64,000 nt of DNA from Carposina sasakii (lineage: Eukaryota > Arthropoda > Insecta > Lepidoptera > Carposinidae), in assembly GCA_014607495.2 (NCBI GenBank), contig CP053160.1, forward strand, positions 11,098,001 to 11,162,000, written 5' to 3'. The position numbers and the translations under genes were made by a program. Below are positions 56,686 to 64,000 of the stretch, piece by piece (position 1 is the first letter of the stretch; each line of letters starts with the position of its first letter). The notes under the pieces were generated by a model. It was not told the DNA's origin. It did not search any database and worked only from the letters and a program-made list of their open reading frames with translations.

Positions 56686-56866
56686 TAATCCCGGTAGGTG
56701 CAAACATTGATATCGATGTTTGTTTCCGAGTCATGGATGTTTATATACTTATCTATGTATTTATATACCGTTGCTTAGTACCCACGACACAAGACCTTAG
56801 GGATCTTAGTGTGGGACTAGGTCAATGTGTTGTGAAGTGTGTGAATATTTATTTTATTATTTATTT
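56686..56866 (+). mobile_element. tRNA-derived SINE family L, copy 3 (5'-truncated)
   Basis: Starts atcccggtaggtgcaaacat, then atcgatgtttgtttccgagt, gttgcttagtacccacgaca and a tattta-rich tail. The tRNA head with the B box is missing. Confidence 0.85.
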
Positions 56867-57344
56867 ATTAAAAATGTTACTTAATTATTTTGCGTATGTA
56901 CTTATATTCGAATAGCGCATCGTTCGTCATCATCTTAAAATAGTTGATGATACGCCTTATGAACGAATAAATTAGCGCGTTACTTAAATCATAGCATAGG
57001 CAAGTAAGCTTTGTCACATTTATGTAATATCCCTGAAAGAAACCCTCTTTGTCACCATTGCTTATGAGTAATAAATATGCGTTGAAAGCCCTTTGAAGTA
57101 TATTATTATTAGAGTAAATTTTATGGCATAACATCACAAGAAAATGACCAAAGGAGAGTGTAAAGTGGTAAAATGTACGCTTTAATGATCTTAGCTTAGT
57201 CTTCCTAATATGCAGACAAATTCGCGGAAATATTTTTGCTATCCAAAGCCTTTCTTCTACGTTAGGGAATGCTTGGTTGATCTTGGTTGCTCTTCTGGCC
57301 AACGTTGGGTCTAGCGACATTCCCAATCCTGGCCCACGTATTAT
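56867..57344 (-). other. Unassigned stretch with a 149-codon minus frame
   Basis: One minus frame (57326 to 56877) stays open for 149 codons (start MGMSLDPTLARRATKINQ). It abuts SINE copy 4 and reads like possible retroelement debris (basic, K/R-rich, ...TKLRSLKRT), but I recognise no family. Treat as unassigned. Confidence 0.3.
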
Positions 57345-57541
57345 AAAATATTAATAAGAAAATGAAAAGTTCTTTACCCGAATGAGATTTGAACTCACGA
57401 CCACTCGCATTCCGTGCATCGCTCTACCAACTGAGCTATCGGGTCACTTAGCTCGGATGACGAATTTTACCATCTCTTTTAAATTACGTTTTTGACAACG
57501 TTATTTTTTCATCCCGATAGCTATACACGTATTAGTCAAAA
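57345..57541 (-). mobile_element. tRNA-derived SINE family T, copy 4 (full type)
   Basis: Minus strand: ctatcgggatgaaaaaataa, agagatggtaaaattcgtca (5' module), then gacccgatagctcagttggt and agagcgatgcacggaatgcg (tRNA-like, 57376-57445, good D-arm), gtgagttcaaatctcat (B box/T-arm) and the tail ttcttattaataattttata. The D- and T-arms are well formed but the anticodon stem is not, so a functional tRNA is unlikely. Confidence 0.88.
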
Positions 57542-57997
57542 CTTATATGAACCAGTTTTAATAACTATACATATTTTTGGGTTAATAGAAAATTTGTCTT
57601 TTCGTGCAATTTTTTTAAAAATCTAGTATGATAGATTTTTTTTTAGCTTTAATATTAGTATGTTCTATTAAAAAATTGATTGAATTTGTTTCATATAAAT
57701 AAATGATAGAAAATTATTTTATTTCTAGATCGTACCTACTCGTAACACTATGACGTGCTTGAATTTATATTCCAAGCTACTTGAAAGACTGAACACGTCA
57801 TATTCCAGTAAGTACTATGGAATAATTTACTGGTGCATCATGAAGCCGACATTATAACTATCTATAATGTGGACACTGTACAGTTACAGCAAAATACAGC
57901 TTTAACTGGTTTTATGATATGATTATGCTAAAATTGTAATAATCGTGAAACTGGACTAGTTGACAAGACTTTATGTTTAATATTATTATATTTTACA
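57542..57997. other. Noncoding stretch, nothing specific
   Basis: AT-rich, no gene or repeat recognised. Confidence 0.4.
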
Positions 57998-58205
57998 ATT
58001 AGCTAGGCAAACATTTGACCGCCATCGTGCCTGATGTTAAGCAAGATGCGGCCTAGGGTGGTACATGTTTGCCTAGAAAGTGCCTATTCACTCCAGCTTT
58101 GAAGAGACCAATACATCGGCAGGAAGTGCATTCCACTCCTTAGCCGTTCGCATTACAAACGAGTTAGCATAACGTTTGGTGCGGATATATCTAAGTAAGT
58201 AGATA
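57998..58205. repeat. Interspersed repeat fragment
   Basis: gcctgatgttaagcaagatg, ttgaagagaccaatacatcg, gcaggaagtgcattccactc, cgcattacaaacgagttagc. The phrase order is that of a common lepidopteran LINE 3' region. Single copy in the window; orientation and clade uncertain. Confidence 0.5.
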
Positions 58206-58318
58206 CATCTCAATGTTCACTTATATTTATACCCTGTATAATATTAAATTTGGGTCTATGAACACTAATATTAGCAATATGTAGGTACCTAAAGTAAATA
58301 TAATATTATTAAAAATAA

Positions 58319-58489
58319 GGTCTTGGTGTTTTGTAAGCGATGGGCTGACCACCTGTCACTACAAACCGAACTTTACATCTCAACTATACCCTCAAAATTG
58401 GTCAGAAGTGGCACCATGTGGTTCTATCGGCCCTTGGTGCTCTGCCTACCCCGTAAGGGATAAAGGCGTGATTATATGTATGTATGTAA
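58319..58489 (+). mobile_element. Retroelement 3'-end family G, copy 5
   Basis: ggtcttggtgttttgtaagc to ggcgtgattatatgtatgta. Very close to copy 4 but shorter at the 5' side. Confidence 0.88.
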
Positions 58490-58558
58490 AAATAAAGTTC
58501 ACGCAGAAATTTAGGTTAATTAAAAAAAATATCGGTGTACTTATATGTATAGTAGGTA

Positions 58559-58605
58559 TTAGCTTTGCACCCGCGCGAAGCCGGGGTGGATCGCTCGCTC
58601 CTATT
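58559..58605 (+). mobile_element. Helitron-like 3' hairpin fragment
   Basis: ttagctttgcacccgcgcga, agccggggtggatcgct. Resembles the cgaagccggggcggg 3' hairpin of short Helitrons, as in 62780-62804; the terminal CTAG is lost. Confidence 0.4.
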
Positions 58606-58639
58606 GCTTATGCGTTATGATTATTTATTTATTAAAAAT

Positions 58640-58784
58640 ATATCACTACCTACTAACCAAACATGTAAATCTCAATTATACCCTCAAAATTGTTAAGAAG
58701 TGGCACCATGTGGTCCTATCGGCTCTTGGTGCTCTGCCTACCCCGTGAGGGATAAAGACGTGATAGTATGTATGTATGTATATC
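58640..58784 (+). mobile_element. Retroelement 3'-end family G, copy 6
   Basis: ctactaaccaaacatgtaaa to gataaagacgtgatagtatg and (tatg)n. More diverged than copy 5, only about 150 bp away. Confidence 0.85.
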
Positions 58785-59943
58785 GCAGTGGCTGAAACTA
58801 AACTTATCTAAACCTTACATTGTTGGATATTTACCGCCGTAGTGTCTCAAGAGACACAGACTAGACATGGCTAGGAATAACAAAGTGACTGCGAGTATAT
58901 CCGAATAGATTCTTAAAGAATCCCTATTTTGGTCGACTCTTCGTGGAAATGCCCTACTTTATTCTTAAAGGTTACTATAGTTCCATCAATAATTGTAGGT
59001 TAATGTACTTTAATTTTGCGGAGAAACTGCGTCGAAGTAGTAGTGAGTGTCGGTTTTAGGTAAAGCTGATGTATAAACTCATTTCTCTCTTCTAAAACTT
59101 CTAGAGTAAGACTCGATAATAAACTGGGATAAAATTTACTTCGTTTTCATATGTATATATACGCCTTCGTCGGAGGATATTTTAAACATTAAGCAATTCG
59201 AGTCATGTGAGCACACATACTGCACACAGATAGTTTTTAACAAATTATATACCGGTCCTATAAACATAAAAAATGATATATGGAAAGCTTGGGCAGAAAC
59301 AGTTTTGTACAAACATTCATATAACCAAATACTCCTCTCTTCCTTTCCTGGGTCTATATTATAGGTATATTATTGGATTTAAATACTATTCTTATTTATA
59401 TCAATGTCACCATGAAATTGTAAGTGTTGTTACCGTTATTGGCTCTACACACATTATATGTAAATTATTTTTAATCGTATGTTATTGCTGTGTTGTAACA
59501 ACTTATAACAAATAAATAAAAAATACAACATCGATAATAAACTTTAAAATCATATTACAACGAATTGCAAAAATTATACGGTGCCAAAAAAATAAATCCT
59601 GCAATCTTAAACTGAGGCGAATGCCAAAACCTCATTAAAATTATAAACTTAACGGCGTTCATCATTAGTGGATTTAATTTTAAATCAACTTTTGCCTCAA
59701 AATTGTATAGGTATGTGGCTACTGTTCTGCCATGTTTTACCATTGGCACAGCGATTAATGATTTTTACGAGCAATTATATGGCCGTATTTATAATAAGGG
59801 TGTGTTGTTAGTTCGCCAAATAAATTCTGTAAATATCGGGCTCCTAATGTACGAGAATGTAGCTGTACGAGTAAAAGTGCAGCGCATTGTCTATAGAACC
59901 CAAAAATCGATATATTTGGCTAACGAATAAGTTGAAGTAATAT
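58785..59943. other. Noncoding stretch, no gene recognised
   Basis: The plus frame at 59703-59930 (75 codons) has some protein-like stretches but no splice sites, family or start context that I can support. Otherwise AT-rich. Confidence 0.35.
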
Positions 59944-60098
59944 CGTCATCATCTTCCTGCCCTCGTCCAATTATTCAACCCGCCTGCCCAGCGTGATGAC
60001 TATGGGCAAATACCCCTCATGGCAGTCTTGTGGCGTGCCCTGGGGGAGGCCTACGTCCAGCAGTGAACTGCAATAGGCTGATGATGATGATGATGATG
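59944..60098 (+). mobile_element. RTE-like LINE 3' end with (TGA)n tail
   Basis: gcccagcgtgatgactatgg, ggaggcctacgtccagcagt, gaactgcaataggctgatga, then a perfect gatgatgatgatga tail. Encodes only the last few residues; 5'-truncated. Confidence 0.85.
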
Positions 60099-60338
60099 AA
60101 GAAGTCCTGTGCCGAACATAGGTCTCGCCACTACCTATGGGAGACCATGGGCTCATTACGCTGGACTAATGCGGATTATTGGGGTTTTTTCCGTTAGTCA
60201 GCAGGAGTCAGCAGGTGAGGTTGGCTTGGGATCCAAAAGATGTTTGTGGGAAACTCTCTAGTACCAACAAGTTATAAGAGAGAAAGTGAGAAGACAAGAA
60301 AGGAACTGTTCTTAGGGTTGAATTGATAGAAGAGAAAC

Positions 60339-60518
60339 ATGGTAACAAGGGTTAGCAAGGACAACATTTTTAAAGTGTGTCTACCAGAGGCGGCTGCTGA
60401 CATTTTTAGATGGGTGTTCACTCACTTAACGAATGGAGTGGTGCAAGTTCAACCGTACACTTATAAAAATTCAGATGACCTAATGAAACACATTAAAGAC
60501 AACCATATCGTGTTCTAA
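60339..60518 (+). CDS. Unidentified coding-like frame, 59 codons
   Basis: ATG at 60339, stop TAA at 60516-60518. It reads MVTRVSKDNIFKVC, LPEAAADIFRWVFTHLTNG, VVQVQPYTYKNSDD, LMKHIKDNHIVF. The composition is markedly protein-like (amphipathic, varied, low Asn/Lys bias) compared with other short frames here. An in-frame stop lies at 60327-60329, so it is either a small ORF or the last exon of a gene with an acceptor near 60347-60360 (for example ...gttagcaag|gac). LMKHIKDNH looks like the second half of a C2H2 finger, but no cysteine pair precedes it. I do not recognise the family; a domesticated or viral-derived origin is possible but unsupported. Confidence 0.4.
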   Translation: MVTRVSKDNIFKVCLPEAAADIFRWVFTHLTNGVVQVQPYTYKNSDDLMKHIKDNHIVF

Positions 60519-61359
60519 CTCGGACTAAGCGACCTCTAGTGGCCGCATACGCGAATTAAAATGAGCGGCGCTCCAGATAAGGCTAATTTTTCATACGAAA
60601 TCTTCTGATTCACGCGCCGGCCTATGTCAGTATGTCTCTTTCGCACTCATTGAATACAGTACTAAGAATCGTACCAAATTTCGTTTTATTGGAGCGCGAT
60701 CACTAGAGCTCCACTCGATACATAAGATTACAACTTACTTGAGACGAACGCGTAGACACTATTGTATAAACATAGTAGAATTGAAAGATAATTATAAATA
60801 TAGATAAATATAGATTGCCTATGTAATCTTCGTGGGTGGGAGTGCACCGCACCAGCGCTCCTTAGGTCGAGCCGCCAGTGGTGTCTACTAATAATTAACT
60901 CTATGCTAAGATGACGATACATAGGAGTTACATTCTTTATAAACAGAATCCCTAGCAGAAAAGTAAAATGAAGATAAAACAAGCGTTATAAAAATACCCG
61001 ATAATGTATGCATTATTTCTCAGAATAATTTATTCCGAGACGTAATTCAATCAAGAGTAACGTAATGTAAGATGGCGACTTTTAATTATTTTAGACATTT
61101 TATATTATCGGATGCCATAAATGAGCTATTAAATTTATACATAATTAACCTTGTGATATCGTGGTGTAAACACCGCTTAATTAGGTGTAATACCAAAGAT
61201 CAGGTAATATTCTAGAGGTGTTACAACTGGTTATGAATCTATTTACTGTGTAGTGTCGGCAGATAGTACCACATCTGCCCGTGGGTATCGTAAGAGGCGT
61301 TTAAGGGTTGTCGGGAGGTGGGCAGCTGCATCCCGCGTGTTAAAATCATAATCCGAAAA
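60519..61359. other. Noncoding stretch, nothing firm
   Basis: 60527-60550 (aagcgacctctagtggccgc) resembles a CTCF core on the minus strand; weak. The part 60530-60720 is GC-richer. No coding frame convinces. Confidence 0.4.
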
Positions 61360-61465
61360 TCACACTACATTCACCAGACCGCCTTGCGCAGCGTGATGCA
61401 TAGCTACTGTCTTTTGCGTGACCTGGGATAGGCCAACGTCCAGCAGTGGACTGCAACACGCTGAT
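61360..61465 (+). mobile_element. RTE-like LINE 3' end
   Basis: cttgcgcagcgtgatgcata, gggataggccaacgtccagc, agtggactgcaacacgctga. Same family as 59944 but more diverged and without a clean TGA tail. Confidence 0.7.
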
Positions 61466-61865
61466 GTGTTGTGTGTGATCTGTATCTTATACATATTCTT
61501 GTACGTATACATATTAAAGTATAAGGAAATAAGAGTAATGCAATATGAAATAGAGTGGTCCCGTAGTTGACACGAGCCTACGTCATCCCATTTCATTCAC
61601 ATATCTTGGAACAAAGTGATTGTTTGATTGTGATGATAAATAGACAACATATTTTGTCAATTAACTGCGAATAAAGGTGTCTGTCCACTTGACCGATACA
61701 TTAACTCGTAGATAGATACATTTACTCACAAAATTAAATAAAAAAAACTTAATTCTAGTAAGTACCTACCTTTGATGTTCTTAATAAATATATAATATTC
61801 ATATGTAGAAGTAAGTACCTATAACTTTTATAATTATTGCTTACTTTTTATATAACTTATTCTTA
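61466..61865. other. Noncoding stretch, nothing specific
   Basis: AT-rich, no feature recognised. Confidence 0.4.
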
Positions 61866-62804
61866 TCTATACTAATATTATAAAGAAAGTAAACTTTGAT
61901 TGTTTGTTTGTTTTGTGTAAGAGAGTACTAAGAACGGATTTCCCAAAATTCCCATGGGAACGGGGCAGACAGTAATTCCAAATTTTTACTGAAATTTCCA
62001 CTGTACCGGAACAAAAGCTTATTCAATAAGTATAAAAATAAACCGTTTGATTTACATAGATTAAATTTGGTGTGTATGTTTGTTAGGGGGTGTAAAAGAC
62101 CATTAAGAATGGGTTTCCCGAAATTCCCATGGGAACGGCACAAACAGAAATTTCAAGTTTTTACCAAAACCACATGACATATAGAGATGAAATATGCCAG
62201 GTATATTCGGTAGGGAGTGTAAGAAAGAACTGAGAACATATTTGCCGAAATTCCTACCGGAACGGAACAAACTGGAATACAATTTTTTTAAGAAAACCGT
62301 TATACCGTATAACCGTTAGGGACTGCTAAGGAGCACAAAGAACGGATTTCCCGTATTTCCCACAGGAACTGGACAAACGGGAATTCCCAATTTTAACGAA
62401 AACCATTTGACACGATATAATTATGAAATTTGGTAGGGAGTGTGAGGAGGCACTGAGAACGTATTTCTCGAAATTTCCACCTGAACGGGACAAACGGGAA
62501 TTCCATTCTTTACGAAAACCGATATAAATATAAAGCAGAAATCGGGCATGTATATTCTTTAGGGAATGCGAGGAAGCGCAAAGAACGGATTTCCCGAATA
62601 TCCCACGGGAACGGGACAAACGGGAATTGCCAATTTTTACGCTAACCACTTGACAAATAATGATGAAATATTACAGGTATATTCGGTAGGGAGTGTAAGG
62701 AAACACTGAGGACATATTTGCCGAAATTCCCACGGGAACGGGACAAACGGAAATTCCAAATTTTAGATGATATATACCGAAGCGAAGCCAGGGCGGGCCA
62801 CTAA
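61866..62804 (+). mobile_element. Non-autonomous Helitron with internal tandem array (939 bp)
   Basis: A|TCTATACTAATATTATAAAG at the 5' end and gcgaagccagggcgggccaCTAA|T at the 3' end; CTAA fits the CTRR rule, and the last 25 bp can form a hairpin. The A|T insertion site is as expected. The interior is almost entirely a tandem array (61933-62760). No Rep/helicase sequence. Confidence 0.88.
61933..62760 (+). repeat. Tandem array, about 7 units of 105-175 bp
   Basis: Each unit contains (a)acggatttcccgaaattcc, cacgggaacgggacaaacgg, gaattccaaatttttac and tcggtagggagtgtaagga. Starts of the aacggatttccc block lie near 61933, 62106, 62236, 62341, 62459, 62583 and 62711. Frames across the array are by-products. 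Confidence 0.92.
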
Positions 62805-64000
62805 TATACCATAAAGGAGAACGTTCCTAATACGAGTAGGACATCTTGTTTAGGTATTTCTGGCTTCAAATAACACATCTTTTATATCTTATTCTTTGGT
62901 TTAGGTATTAAATGTTAATGACGCATAATATTTTCTTAATTAATTTAAACGTACAATGGAATATCATCATAATATTATGAGCAACGACATTATGATTGAT
63001 TCTATTATTATGGAAAATATAATTTATTAAAATGACAGCTAAGATAAGTATTAAGATACATAAATAGATAGGAACATGATGTGTAGAGATAAAACACATT
63101 TTTTTGTTGAAACAAAAAATACATTCAAGTCTTAAAATACTTAACTAACTAACTAAGTTAATTATTTTGTGAGAAAACTAGACAAATGTATAAACGTGTA
63201 TTTGTCAATAACTTATTGGCGAATTATTAATTTATGGTTAATCATATAAATTACCTACTTTTAGAACTACAGTACAGTGTAAATTTAATTTGTATGTATA
63301 TCTAAATAAGGCATATCTAAATATTTAAGAGATCTAAGCAAATCGCATTCTGATACAGATGCAGCTCGCCACGGCAATGTCTTCTCATTTGAAATTATCC
63401 ATTGAATCCCATCTCATTTGTTCCGAGAACTATTGGGGGATAAGTGTATTAGGAACATCGGACGGACATGTGTTTGTATAGGTATAAATAGGTACTGTTC
63501 CAGAGGCGCCCGTATACCAGACCACTCCGATTAGAGCACTCCGGGAACCGGCCATAAATCCTACCCTAAAACAACCATGGTGTTTAGTTTGGATGCTTCA
63601 ATCCTAGTAATTATACAATAATTCATACTTTAATAAATACTAATAAATCGTTCATTCTCCGCAGCATTATATCAGCCATTATTACACGATGTAATTATAG
63701 CCGATAAATTACCGAATAGTACATCAATCAGATGTGTTATAATTTTCTTGTATTTTTTCCTATTTTTATGCCGGAGCAGCGCACGGGCAATTTTATTAAA
63801 ATTATAATGCGGGCCGCTCAAATTGGGGTAGCTCCGGGCTAAGCCTACCTTTAATTATATATGTAATCTTTAATGATATATTCTTATAATAAGCTACCTG
63901 ATGTTCTGGTGGGCATAAATCAAATATTTCATTAAAATTCGAACCGCTTACAACCCTTTATTTTGTAGTTACGAGTATTAGGTTCCCAGTTGCGAAATGC
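62805..64000. other. Noncoding stretch, nothing specific
   Basis: AT-rich to about 63350, then more balanced (63480-63580, 63760-63850), including ggaaccggccataaatccta and cggagcagcgcacgggcaat. No gene or repeat recognised; the window ends inside this stretch. Confidence 0.4.

Noticed and set aside
56877..57326. 149-codon minus frame as a host gene
   Set aside because: It abuts a SINE, has AT-driven composition toward its end and no recognised domain; may be retroelement debris.
57376..57445. A tRNA gene on the minus strand
   Set aside because: D- and T-arms are good, but the anticodon stem does not pair and the same unit with its flanks recurs at 30380, so it is a SINE.
59703..59930. 75-codon plus frame as an exon
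   Set aside because: No acceptor or donor fits and the protein is not recognisable.
62326..62649. Minus frame of 107 codons with internal repeats
   Set aside because: It is the translation of the Helitron's tandem array.
61933..62760. CRISPR-like array
   Set aside because: Units are long, diverged, without regular spacers, and lie inside a Helitron in an insect genome.

Overview
The window looks like nuclear DNA of a lepidopteran insect (moth or butterfly). This rests on about 36-38% GC by eye, tRNA-derived SINEs with a body that reads 'cgatgtttgtttccgagtc', short Helitron-like elements starting A|TC and ending CTAG|T, RTE-type LINE tails ending in TGATGA repeats, and a Jockey/CR1-like LINE remnant. 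There is no bacterial-style gene organisation. The window is a gene-poor, transposon-rich stretch, most simply read as the intronic or flanking DNA of one large host gene.

Host coding signal is sparse. The best candidate is a 98-nt minus-strand exon at 42360-42457 with a good acceptor and donor (GAG|gtatgt). It encodes an acidic, proline-rich linker ending EPINLKNE. About 190 bp downstream in the gene's direction lies a partial duplication of the exon end and donor. This creates a possible 12-nt microexon (42155-42166, IKKE) that would splice in frame. A second unassigned coding-like frame of 59 codons lies at 60339-60518 on the plus strand. No other exon was recognised, so both introns flanking the 42.4-kb exon would be longer than 20 kb.

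Layout. 1-2.2 kb: unassigned DNA with GC-rich blocks. 2.2-5.65 kb: a palindromic MITE, then a complete 2608-bp hAT transposon inserted in an RTE-like LINE fragment, with perfect 8-bp target duplications and a transposase broken only by two frameshifts at T-runs. 7-31 kb: scattered LINE tails, Helitrons, SINEs and MITEs between GC-rich or homeodomain-motif-rich blocks that could be regulatory. 32.9-36.4 kb: TIR element, MITE, LINE remnants and the first copy of a foldback family. 40-43 kb: the GC-richer exon region. 44.3-46 kb: duplicated repeat and minisatellite. 49-56.5 kb: three copies of one TIR element family, two of them carrying nested foldback insertions and one carrying an internal inversion. 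57-63 kb: tRNA-like SINE, LINE tails, the 59-codon frame and a 939-bp Helitron with a long internal tandem array.

The most distinctive mobile element is a foldback family with three copies (35.15, 49.83 and 55.39 kb). The two small copies share the same asymmetric ends and are flanked by 11-12-bp duplications. The third is an 806-bp structure with 249-bp inverted arms and a 213-bp internal tandem duplication. All family names are inferred by eye from motifs and mutual similarity; no database search was possible.
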